Below, piece after piece: positions 8,523-17,695 of a stretch of DNA of 22,517 nucleotides. Below the pieces are notes generated by a model that did no database searches, was not told the origin of the DNA, and was given only the letters and a program-made list of their open reading frames with translations. Position numbers and translations under genes: made by a program. This stretch comes from Smittium culicis (Eukaryota > Kickxellomycota > Harpellomycetes > Harpellales > Legeriomycetaceae): assembly GCA_001970855.1 (NCBI GenBank), contig LSSN01000166.1, forward strand, positions 2,814 through 25,330, given 5' to 3'. Position 1 is the first letter of the stretch; every line of letters starts with the position of its first letter.

Positions 8523-11182
8523 GATTCGCACCTTCTGCAACAAGAATTTCCCCTGATGTATACTTAATAATTGGTTCAAAATTGCACACAGTGTAAAAAT
8601 TGAGGGTTCTATGGCTTAAAAACCATACTAATACTGTTATTTGATAAGGTTAGCTATTTTAAAATCCAAAAAAAAAAAACTTAAAATTTACATTTGGTAA
8701 TAGTTTTTAATTTTTTAGATACCATATTTAAATTTATTATATTTTAATAATCACTAAGGTTTGCAAATGCTATTTTATTTGTTAATTCGGCTTATGGACC
8801 GTGCAGCTTGTCCATTTTTAATGCGAAAAAGTAATATAGCAAATGAGATTCGCTATTTTTATAGTATTAGACACTGTTTTAATAAAAAATTATGAAGTAT
8901 AATTTATTTCTTATTAAGTTTTATTGTATATCAAATTGTTAATTTTATTATCAACATCGTATTTGAAAAATTATAACTTTGTAAATATAGAACCTTGTTA
9001 ATGGATATTTTATAAATTTTGATTATGATTATATAAACAATATTAAAATATTGCTTCGGATAAAAAACTTTACTAGTACGTATTAAATCATGTGAGTGAA
9101 TATGGGAAAGTTTTAATATTATTATAATAAAGAGTTCAAGTTTTGTTTTTGCTGAAGTGAGTTTATTAGAAAAGATTTATAGTAATTATACAATTGTAAA
9201 ATAATTGTTAATAATGTTGTGTTTATAAATTAATGTCCTTATTTTTATTATCTAAATTGTATTTGTAGAGCTTGGTTGTAAAAATAGAGCAATTTTTATA
9301 ACTAGAAATATATTTGTATGGTATCAGATTATTAAAAGGATAAAATGTAAAGCTCTGAAATATGTCATAATTTATTTACAGTTCAATAAAAGCAACACGT
9401 TGGTTATCTCTTTCCTGGGAGGTAGACTATTTTTTGTCCACCAGATATAGCCAGCTGTGTTCAATAAAAATGCTTTAATTCTGCGGCTTTAAGAGTTATT
9501 GGTTTATTGTTGGATAATAGCAAATGGTTAATATGCTTGTAAATTTAAACGAATCATAAAATTGATTTTTTAAAAGAGTGTTGGATGGGAAAGGGTTAAT
9601 TATGGACTTTTCGGCTCTTCAGATTTCTGCAAAAATCTAAGCATATTTCGCGATTTTTGCCGAATAAACTCGATATTTTTCAAAAGATAAAAAGGAGTGT
9701 CTGTATTTTTAGTCAATATCACTGAATAATAAGTGTATTTTTTTATTGGTTTAATCGTATTAAATAATTAATCCACTAATTAACCATTGCAACAAAGTGT
9801 TCTTTTAGTTATGAATCTCCTATAAATTATTGAGAGATTTCTGTGATTTTAATATTTTCATTTTTCAAGTGCAGATTATTATTGGCAGGATGTCAACGTT
9901 AGGAAGGCAATCTGTGTAATTTCTTTTAGTTTTTAAGCGATTTTATTTCATCTTTACACACAATATAAGACCAAAGTTATAATTGGAAGGATAACCAGTT
10001 TAGGATATTTTTTTAGGTAAGCCATTAGTTGACAAAAAAGATAAAAGTAGATGAGTAAATATTATTAGTTGTAAGGCACCAATGAGTTTATTAAGTTTTG
10101 TGGGGGATGGGCTAATGCCAGAGGTTATTGGTAGTTAGCTTGTTGATAAAGCGTTATTTGTTCAATTGTTGGTTAGACTATACTCATTAAATGTTTGATA
10201 GTAGAATTGATAGTGTTTTTTGTCTGTTGGTTGGTCGATATGGTTATTTTGGAGGGGTAATTTAAATTACGCATTGGTTTATGTTATAAGGAGAAATTGG
10301 CAAATATTATAGCAGGCCCGAGAGAATGTTGAAGCTGTATGCGTTTATAATAGTAATAAAAATATTCAGCTTAAATCAAAAAGCAATAAAGGCCAATGGA
10401 ATTTTGTAGACGTAAGACAATAAGTTAATAATTGATCCAGCCATTATGAGTGTATCAAGGATTAGTGAATGTTGATTAGGGGAGCTTAGTCGAGGGATGA
10501 AAAATAGTATATAGTTTGATCGTAGAATGCCTTGCGCCAGCTTTACTATTTTTTTTTAGTTTACTTTACCTTTTGGTGCTATTGTTGTTATCGAACCAAT
10601 ACGATTATGTGGTAATAAAAAAAAAATAGCGGTATTGTAGATATGATAGGCGATGTAGGAATATATAGCTTACACACTTTTAGCAGCGGTAAGTTTTGAA
10701 TAGAGAAGCAAATAAAATTGATACTGCTCCACACGTTTGATTGTGCGGTTTGGTGAAGCAGAATTGTCAAGTATTTATTTATAGGGCAAGTGTGTGCTAT
10801 TTAATATCCAAAGGCGCTATTTATAGTGGATTCTGAGCACTCCGGGGGTGGAGGGCGATTAGGAGAATGTAAACCTTTGAAATAGGATAGGATGGTTTAG
10901 GCTGCAGTAGTAAAGTAGGGTCATTATTAGAGTATCTTTAATAAGTGGTGTTTCAAAATAATCATAAAGTCAAGCTAGTGTTGTTTTATACTAAGACGCT
11001 GTCTATATGCGTATATAGTAAAGATGTACTGTAAAATAGAACCTGAAATAAGAATATGTTGAAAGTGCGAGCCAAAAGGTGCCAAGTGCGAATCTAAACT
11101 GTAAACGTGTTTTTCCTAAAAGTTGATTAGGGTGTAAAAAATAGATTAGCGTTCTTTCAATAAAGACTGTCTGATTTATGAA
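8523..11182. other. 2.7 kb without a supported gene
   Basis: A/T-rich DNA with no convincing coding region on either strand. From about 9850 to 11180 the plus strand is visibly T- and G-rich and C-poor, unlike the region left of it. Nested inverted repeats lie at 9610-9664: TTCGGC with GCCGAA outside, AGATTT with AAATCT inside at 9621-9638. The first 80 bases next to the LTR read as a short protein-like piece on the minus strand (NFEPIIKYTSGEILVAEGAN), of unknown origin. No tRNA was recognised. Confidence 0.5.
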
Positions 11183-11458
11183 ATGCTGCATGCATATTTG
11201 TCATTTCTGTCGCTTTTATTGCTGGTGAAAACAAGCTTATCCACTATATGGCCTATTTCGGAATTTTCAAGTCATTTAGAACCGATAAATATGGAGATAT
11301 TGCGATTTATTCAGATCAAGATTACTGGTTACACGAAAAGTTTGGCCAATTATGTTTACGCGCATCGTTTGTTTGGATTCTTGTCAAGTAATTCTAGCCT
11401 CAAAGGTGCTAACTTTGGATACTTTGAAATCTTTCGTTATTTAATAGTGCCTATTTAG
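11183..11458 (+). CDS. Possible small secreted protein (hypothetical, 91 residues)
   Basis: An ATG-started frame of 91 codons. I do not recognise it. Its N-terminus, MLHAYLSFLSLLLLVKTSLS, looks like a signal peptide: a short polar start, a run of Leu and small residues, then a Ser-rich possible cleavage region. The mature part would be about 70 residues with few charges and no Cys pairs. It lies 286 bp upstream of the calcium ATPase on the same strand, so it could also be chance within that gene's upstream region. Base composition here is slightly richer in G/C than the desert to its left. Confidence is low because length and lack of homology cannot exclude chance. Confidence 0.25.
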   Translation: MLHAYLSFLSLLLLVKTSLSTIWPISEFSSHLEPINMEILRFIQIKITGYTKSLANYVYAHRLFGFLSSNSSLKGANFGYFEIFRYLIVPI

Positions 11459-11744
11459 GATTCTTGTTGGATTAATGAAGTAATGCTAATATGCCCATTT
11501 TGTTTTTAAGCTCAAGTTTTATGTACTGAGCGAATAATTATTCTATATACTCTTTTTCTTTTTATTTCTTATTTCTTACGACTCCAAAACAACTCTTATT
11601 ATTCTTTGCTTTTATATAGTTTATAAATTACTCCCAAGCCCACTTCATAAGTATTTATTAATCTTTTTAAAAGCTGCCTATAAATTTACGCTAGCACATT
11701 TAAATTTAAACCCTCAACTGATCTTTTAAGTTAAACGCCACCAG
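11459..11744 (+). promoter_or_regulatory. Upstream region of the Ca2+-ATPase gene
   Basis: A pyrimidine-rich tract (about 11548-11580) is followed by a TATA-like TTTATATAG (11611-11619), about 130 bp before the start codon. GAGCGAATAA (11528-11537) is, on the other strand, one base different from the TTATTCGCTA motif repeated upstream of the BET gene. I saw no clear calcineurin-response (Crz1-type) element. The start codon context GCCACCAGATGG is favourable, with purine at -3 and G at +4. Confidence 0.4.
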
Positions 11745-14700
11745 ATGGCTAACACAAGCAACAATGAAGGCTTGCCTTTGCTGCATGAAAACAGCGCCCT
11801 CGTAAACAGGAACTCTAATTCCTCTTCCAACTTTGAAATCCCCCCTAATGTTCTTTCCAGTTTGTTCGATCCTAAAGACGAACAATCCTTAAAAAAACTT
11901 GGTGGTCTTGAATGTCTTTTCAAGAAATTACACGTCGATCCAGCTTTAGGTCTGTCTTCAAATGAAAACTTCGGCTCCTATTCTAGCCTCCAAACACCTT
12001 CCATCCCATTTGAAGAACGACGCAAAGTCTATGGTACCAATTCCTTGCCTGAAGCCAAATCCGCCTCTTTCCTCGAGCTTTTACTCAACGCATTGAATGA
12101 CAGCACTTTAATCCTTCTATCTTTAGCTGCTGTCGTATCCCTATTTGTTGGCCTTTACGATGACTACTACGGCTCTCACAAAAACGACCCTGTCAAGATT
12201 GGCTGGGTTGAAGGCGCCGCAATCATGTTCGCCGTCGCTGTTGTTAGCTTAACCAACTCTATTAACGATTATAACAAAGAACTTCAATTTAGAAAACTTA
12301 ACGCCAAAAAAGAAGACCGCAAAGTCAAAGTTATTCGCGATGGTCAAGAAGTTGAAATCCAAATCGAAGATATCAACGTCGGTGAAATTATGCTTATTGA
12401 ACCCGGAGACATCATGTGTGTCGACTCCATCTTCATTGAAGGCCACAATGTTGTATGTGACGAATCTAGTGCTACTGGTGAATCCGATGCCATCAAAAAA
12501 GGCTGCCTAGGTTCCAATCGCGACTGCTTCATCCTCAGTGGTGGTAAAGTCATGGAAGGCGTCGGTAGAGTCCTTGTTACCGCCGTTGGCGAACACTCCT
12601 TCTTTGGAAAAATTATGCTTGCTATGCGCGGCGAAAGCACTAATAATAACACCCCCCTCCAAATCAAGCTTGATAAACTCTCTAACGAAATCGCTAAATT
12701 TGGTGTTGCCGCTGCTGCTATCTTATTCATGTGTCTATCCATTAAATATCTTTTCTCAATAGTCCTCGGCACCGAAGTTGTTCCTTTTGCTGATATTCTC
12801 TCCAAATTCATCTCCATTTCTATCGAATGTATCACTGTCATCGTCGTTGCTGTCCCTGAAGGGCTCCCTATGGCTGTTACTATTTCCCTTGCTTACGCTA
12901 CTACCCAAATGATCAAAGACGGTAACCTCGTCAGACAACTAGCCGCTTGTGAAACCATGGGTGGTGCTACCGCTGTCTGTACCGATAAAACTGGAACTTT
13001 AACGCAAAACAAAATGACCGTTGTTAACGCTATCATTGATAAAACTGAACTTGAAAGTCAAAATGACATACTCCCATTCATCAATTCGTTGGACAAAAAA
13101 GTCGTCACTTTGCTTTCAGAAGGTATTTCTGCAAACAGTGCCGCTTTTATGTCGGCTGACGATAATGGAAAAATGGAATTTGTTGGATCCAAGAGTGAGT
13201 GTGCTCTTCTTGAGTTTATTCAAAGCTACGGTGCTGACTACCGCAATCTAAGAGCTGAAAACAAACCCCTCTTTGTTTGGCCATTCTCAAGTGAAAAAAA
13301 GAGTATGTCTACCGCTTTAACTACTTTCGTCGATAACAAAAAAATGTGCCGTGTCCACGTTAAAGGTGCATCAGAAATCGTATTAAGCTCTTGCACTCAC
13401 TACTTAAACGCTAAAGGAGAAACTCTTGAAATTACCGACTCGATCAGAGTCGAAATCACAAGAAATATTTACAGATATGCTCATAAAGCACTCCGCACTT
13501 TTGCCCTAGCTTATAAGGATATTGATATCTCATCTGCTGATAGCTTTGATCCCGAATCTGCTCCTCTATCTGATTTGACTTGGATTATGCTATCAGGTAT
13601 CATGGACCCACTTCGCCCAGGAGTTAACAAATCTGTAGGTGAATGCCACAAAGCAGGTGTTTTTGTTAGAATGATTACAGGAGACAACATTGAAACTGCT
13701 GAAGCTATTGCTAAGAATGCTGGAATCTTAACCAAAGGTGGCCGCTCAATATCAGGACCTGATTGGAGAAAACTTAGCCCAGAGCAGCAACATGAACTTC
13801 TTCCAAGATTACAAGTTATGGCTAGATCTTCTCCATTAGATAAACAAATCGTTGTAAGAAGGCTACAAGAACGCGGTGAAGTTGTTGCAATGACTGGTGA
13901 CGGTACCAATGATGCTCCTGCACTTAAAATGGCAGAAGTAGGTTTTTCTATGGGTATTGCTGGAACTGAAGTTGCTAAAGAGGCTTCTGATATTATTCTT
14001 ATGGATGACAATTTCAGCTCAATTGTTAAAGCTATGTTATGGGGCCGCGCAGTCAATGACTCTGTTAGAAAGTTTTTACAATTCCAACTTACAGTTAACA
14101 TCACAGCAGTTGTACTTACATTTGTTTCAAGTGTTATCAGCAGCACAGGAGATTCTGCTTTAACAGCTGTTCAGCTTTTGTGGGTTAATATCATCATGGA
14201 CACTTTAGCTGCATTGGCACTTGCCACTGAAGGACCAACAAACGCACTACTTGACAGAAAGCCAATCCCTAAGAATGCATCATTGTTGACTTATGAAATG
14301 TGGAGAATGATACTTTTGGAAGCTGCTTTCCAAGTAGCAGTAAATTTGGTACTGCTTAATATGGGCCACGAACTATTCCGCTTACCTCACAATGAGCAAG
14401 GAAATTTGACTTTGGGTACAATTATCTTTAACACTTTTGTATTTTTGCAAATATTTAATGAGTTGAATTGCAGACGTATTATGCCTCATGAATTCAATAT
14501 TTTTGCTGATCTTCACAACGATACTGGTTTTATTCTAGTCCAGATTGTTATTGTTGCAACTCAGTATTTGATTGTAACATATGGAGGAATTGCATTTTCA
14601 ACTACTCCATTATCTTCAGAGCAATGGTTGGCTTGTGTACTAATTGGGTCATTATCAGTACCAGTTGGTTTTATTATACGATTGATCCCAGACTTTGGAT

Positions 14701-15071
14701 TGTGCTTTGGCCTTGAAAGTAGCAACAGCAGTGCACAACAGTTTGTTCACCCTCTTTCAATGGATGAAATGTCTAGAATCCAACGTCAAAAGGACGTAAA
14801 AAACGTCATTAACTTTTTCGGTAAGATCCGCAGTTCAATGAAGGACCGAGAAAATGCCAAATCAGTCGACAGAGTTATAGATATTAGTTCGCCTGATTTA
14901 TTGACTCAATCTAATACAGAGCTTGTAGGGTCATCATCTTTATCGTATTCTGGCCAGCCATTAAAGCTATCAAAAAACTCAAGTCTACCACATGTCAAGA
15001 TGCACTCGGGTGGATGGGGAAGAGTTGCGACTGAGATTAAAAACAAAAACCTCAGCCGCGAAAGCAATTAA
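11745..15071 (+). CDS. PMC1: Vacuolar-type P-type Ca2+-ATPase (Pmc1/PMCA, type IIB)
   Basis: Pumps Ca2+ out of the cytosol using ATP; fungal members usually sit in the vacuolar membrane. The frame is intronless, 1108 residues, close to the family's usual length. Motifs: TGES 244-247 (actuator), PEGLP from 371 in M4 (ion binding), DKTGTLT with the phosphorylated Asp414, KGASE 540-544 (nucleotide binding), and TGDGTNDAPALK with Asp719/Asp723 (Mg2+). Ten membrane segments fit at roughly 121-138, 154-173, 313-336, 350-380, 778-800, 808-827 (WVNIIMDTLAALALA, ion binding), 851-870, 893-912, 927-950 and 961-981. The N-tail has the GGLECLFKKL-type segment seen in this subfamily. The hydrophilic C-tail (about 126 residues) shows no obvious calmodulin helix. 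Codon use changes inside the gene: C-ending in the first half, T/A-ending in the second. The ATG has a good context and the frame holds no other nearby start. Confidence 0.96.
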   Translation: MANTSNNEGLPLLHENSALVNRNSNSSSNFEIPPNVLSSLFDPKDEQSLKKLGGLECLFKKLHVDPALGLSSNENFGSYSSLQTPSIPFEERRKVYGTNSLPEAKSASFLELLLNALNDSTLILLSLAAVVSLFVGLYDDYYGSHKNDPVKIGWVEGAAIMFAVAVVSLTNSINDYNKELQFRKLNAKKEDRKVKVIRDGQEVEIQIEDINVGEIMLIEPGDIMCVDSIFIEGHNVVCDESSATGESDAIKKGCLGSNRDCFILSGGKVMEGVGRVLVTAVGEHSFFGKIMLAMRGESTNNNTPLQIKLDKLSNEIAKFGVAAAAILFMCLSIKYLFSIVLGTEVVPFADILSKFISISIECITVIVVAVPEGLPMAVTISLAYATTQMIKDGNLVRQLAACETMGGATAVCTDKTGTLTQNKMTVVNAIIDKTELESQNDILPFINSLDKKVVTLLSEGISANSAAFMSADDNGKMEFVGSKSECALLEFIQSYGADYRNLRAENKPLFVWPFSSEKKSMSTALTTFVDNKKMCRVHVKGASEIVLSSCTHYLNAKGETLEITDSIRVEITRNIYRYAHKALRTFALAYKDIDISSADSFDPESAPLSDLTWIMLSGIMDPLRPGVNKSVGECHKAGVFVRMITGDNIETAEAIAKNAGILTKGGRSISGPDWRKLSPEQQHELLPRLQVMARSSPLDKQIVVRRLQERGEVVAMTGDGTNDAPALKMAEVGFSMGIAGTEVAKEASDIILMDDNFSSIVKAMLWGRAVNDSVRKFLQFQLTVNITAVVLTFVSSVISSTGDSALTAVQLLWVNIIMDTLAALALATEGPTNALLDRKPIPKNASLLTYEMWRMILLEAAFQVAVNLVLLNMGHELFRLPHNEQGNLTLGTIIFNTFVFLQIFNELNCRRIMPHEFNIFADLHNDTGFILVQIVIVATQYLIVTYGGIAFSTTPLSSEQWLACVLIGSLSVPVGFIIRLIPDFGLCFGLESSNSSAQQFVHPLSMDEMSRIQRQKDVKNVINFFGKIRSSMKDRENAKSVDRVIDISSPDLLTQSNTELVGSSSLSYSGQPLKLSKNSSLPHVKMHSGGWGRVATEIKNKNLSRESN

Positions 15072-15383
15072 GTTGCGATATGTTCTTCTTGTCTAGTCTA
15101 GTCTTGTTTTTTATTATTATTAATTTTTAACATTTGAACTTTTTACGAGATTGTTCATTAACTCTATTTTTGATTCGATTTATATTATAAACAAAACATC
15201 CACTTTTAAGTGAGGAAATAAAAATCACAATAAAACCAATATTTTGATAATTGAAATTTTATTTTGGCCATCTATTAGATTAGTGATGATTGTAGAAATA
15301 GTGTGAGAAGAGAAGCGATAGATTTAAATTTTTTTTTTTTTTATAATATTAGTATAAATGATAGTAGTTGAATAATTAAGGAG
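15072..15383. terminator. Shared 3' region of two convergent genes
   Basis: A 312-bp A/T-rich spacer between converging stop codons. AATAAA at about 15216-15221 could be the polyadenylation signal of the ATPase. TTTAATTA-type and T-run sequences serve both strands. There is nothing else in it. Confidence 0.4.
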
Positions 15384-15992
15384 TTATAATTTGATTTTAG
15401 AGGCAGATTTTAGTTCAGGGTTAGTGATGATGTTTCCGCGAACAAGGTCCAGCTTATGGTGTGAGATATTTTGGGGCCAAGTTAGCTTAGAGATTGGGAT
15501 TTGTTTGGAGAAGTCGAGATTTCCCCAGTATAGGTTAAGCTTGTAATCGATTTTAGCGTTGTTTAGGTATAAAAAGCAGCGGCAGAGCTGGTCGAGTTTG
15601 GGTTCAATCATGTTCATTTCGAATTTTCGTTTTTGGTCGAGGGGTAGGCGGAGGTAGTCTTGTTCAGACATGAGGCCGAAGTTTCTGACCAAAGTCAAGG
15701 GATCAGGGAGCTTTGCGGTGATCATCTTGTACAGGCGCGTGTGCAAATCGTGCTGCTCGCTGCCGTCGCTAGGGACGTTTTTGTGATCTTTGGAGGTCAG
15801 GTGGGGCAGTTTGTCGAAGCCATGGACGACCGCAAGCGGGGCCCACATGTCCTGCCTTCTGAGGAGGGGCTTTATAGCGTTGTTTGCGATCTGATTTGTA
15901 AGCGCATTGTTTCCGATAATGTTGGGCGATTTGCTTACCACCACCTGGCTGGTTTTAAGGTTCCTGAACATGAAAATAGCTAGCTTATCCAT
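15384..15992 (-). CDS. MHR1: Mitochondrial large-subunit ribosomal protein mL67 / Mhr1-like
   Basis: Likely a nuclear-encoded protein of the mitochondrial ribosome. The yeast homologue Mhr1 is both a large-subunit protein and a factor in mitochondrial DNA recombination. The 202-residue frame begins with the family signature: FMFRNLKTSQVVVS (residues 7-20), followed by LLRRQDMWAPLAVV (43-56). These match the conserved FRNLK...QVV and KRQD-W blocks of the family. The middle has a Leu/Lys-rich region, and LDLVRGNIITNPEL lies near the end. A cleavable mitochondrial presequence is not obvious. The length is close to the yeast protein. Local G/C content is clearly higher than in the flanks, which supports coding. 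The start ATG at 15992 is preceded directly by (A)AAAT repeats. Recognition is from motif memory rather than alignment, so some doubt remains. Confidence 0.78.
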   Translation of the reverse strand: MDKLAIFMFRNLKTSQVVVSKSPNIIGNNALTNQIANNAIKPLLRRQDMWAPLAVVHGFDKLPHLTSKDHKNVPSDGSEQHDLHTRLYKMITAKLPDPLTLVRNFGLMSEQDYLRLPLDQKRKFEMNMIEPKLDQLCRCFLYLNNAKIDYKLNLYWGNLDFSKQIPISKLTWPQNISHHKLDLVRGNIITNPELKSASKIKL

Positions 15993-16060
15993 TTTATTTT
16001 ATTTTATCTTATTTTATTTTATCTAGCTGGGCTTTTCTTGGATCGTTTCGCGAAATGTTT
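15993..16060 (-). promoter_or_regulatory. Proximal promoter of the mL67-like gene
   Basis: Just upstream of the start codon, the plus strand has about 35 bases of ATTTT-type repeats (15991-16024). About 54 bp upstream lies the perfect palindrome TTTCGCGAAA (16046-16055). It resembles E2F or MBF/SBF-type cell-cycle sites, which contain CGCGAA. A regulatory role is inferred from its position alone. Confidence 0.4.
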
Positions 16061-17695
16061 TAGTTGGCAGTTTGTTTATCAAACTATCGGCAGAATTTTT
16101 TTTTTATTTTTCTGTTTTGAGTCTCGCGGGTATAAAGTAAATACTAGTTGAGATTTGATTCTTTGATTCACTTTTTTAAAAAAAAAAAAAAAGAAGCTTT
16201 GATACGCTTTAAACTAAAGCAATTAATAGTGTATATTGATTTATTTAATTTGCTTCCAGTTTTTTTTTTCTTTCCAGCCTTTTCTTCAGCTCAGTTTTTT
16301 TTTGGCTGATCAAAATTTTTCTTTGCGCTTATCGCCGTATATATTTACAAATATGTAATTCGGCCTTGCTATTGGCTTGATTAAGATATTTGCCCTAACA
16401 CACAACGCTATTTTATGGACCAATAGATAATTATGGTTTATGTGTATATATTGGCTATTGGATAAACTCAATGGCTATAGATAAATTCGCCACTCATAAA
16501 AAATAAACGTGCTGAAACTTTAACCTCAAATCCAGTCCATCTATCAACATTTATAAGCATTTCCCCCGCCTAAAAAAAATAGCGATTTCTCTATATTTAC
16601 TCTTAAAACTATACCTATATTTTAATTCTTATTTCTAATAGCTTTAAATAGTTTTATTTAAATAAATGCATCCAAAAAACAATGGTAATAATGAGTTCGT
16701 AGATAATTATGCAAGTCTATTCATAGTTTCTGTAAAAGAGTCGAATCCATCATGGAATTTAATTTTCAAATAAAAAAAAATCTAAATATCAAGTTTTTTA
16801 TCTTATTTTTTATATTTATACACTAAAATATACCAACTCTTTGTTAATTTATACATCGCTTTGTATTTTAAAACATAAAAAATATAATTTTGGATAAAAA
16901 AGAAGATTTTATCCAATTGATTTATTTGGATGTAGCTAAAGTAAGGATTGAGCTTGATCACCCAGAGCAATAAACCAACGTTTAATTAACTATGTCTCAA
17001 GTGTTTTTAATTTTTAATTTTTTTTTAGTATTACTTGTACTAATTCATAATTAATTGACATTTAACGTTGTCTGTTTTTAATAAAAAAGAATAAATTTCC
17101 TTTGAATGCAGCAACCATGTACAAAAAGTAGTAATATTGGCCATTTTGAGTTTATAATAACCCCCGCTTGCGTAATTTTCATTCATTGATAAGAATATAC
17201 ATATACAGCCCAACTTTATATAAAAACTTTTTTTAGAATTAAGCTCGATACCGCTTTTTTCTAAAACTTATCTATAATTACTTTTGATAATGGCAATTAG
17301 TAGCAACTTCATTATATAATAAAGCACATGTAAATGAAGAATAAAATTCTAAAATTCTAGAATAATAATAAAATTAAGATTTTTTTATTATTAAAATAAA
17401 AGCAAAATATTAAATAAATATAGTATAGCGTAAAATAAAGTATTTATAAAAGGAAAAAGGAACGATAAATATATCTTTTTTTTTTAAAAAAGATAATAAT
17501 AATATTGTGTCGCAAGTAGAGTATGGTTTGAATCGCGAATTGTTGAAATTTTGAAATTCCTGTGAGAATTGGCAAAAAAAAGAATAAGGAAGGCAAAATC
17601 AAATAAAAGTTTTTGATAATATGGCCAATGATATAACTATAAAATAAAAAGAAGCGGGAGGAAGGGAAATTGTTCAAATAAAAGATTATAATATA
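16061..17695. other. 1.6 kb between divergent/convergent genes without a supported gene
   Basis: A/T-rich. Near 16360-16470 there are several ATTGG/CCAAT pentamers on both strands (GCTATTGGCTTG, ACCAATAGA, GGCTATTGGAT), possible CCAAT boxes. The rest is homopolymer-rich. Short A/T frames downstream of the BET gene (around 17444-17677) look like chance. No tRNA or snRNA was recognised. Confidence 0.45.

Noticed and set aside
8515..8560. tRNA-like text (GGTGCGAATCTG...GGGACCA on the minus strand)
   Set aside because: Stems do not pair, and there is no D-arm or anticodon arm; the similarity is limited to a few bases at the LTR edge.
9390..9440. Weak similarity to the reverse complement of 16950-16990 (ACGTTGGTT core)
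   Set aside because: Only about a dozen bases match contiguously or nearly so; not enough to call a repeat.
12344..12841. 165-codon minus-strand frame
   Set aside because: Antisense shadow of the Ca2+-ATPase, whose C-ending codons remove stops on the opposite strand.
13511..14146. 211-codon minus-strand frame
   Set aside because: Antisense to the most conserved part of the Ca2+-ATPase, with no recognisable domain.
15660..15983. 107-codon plus-strand frame
   Set aside because: Opposite strand of the mL67-like gene, which has family motifs.
17444..17677. 77-codon minus-strand frame rich in Phe/Ile/Tyr
   Set aside because: A/T composition alone yields such pseudo-membrane peptides; it lies in the 3' flank of the BET gene and has no motif.
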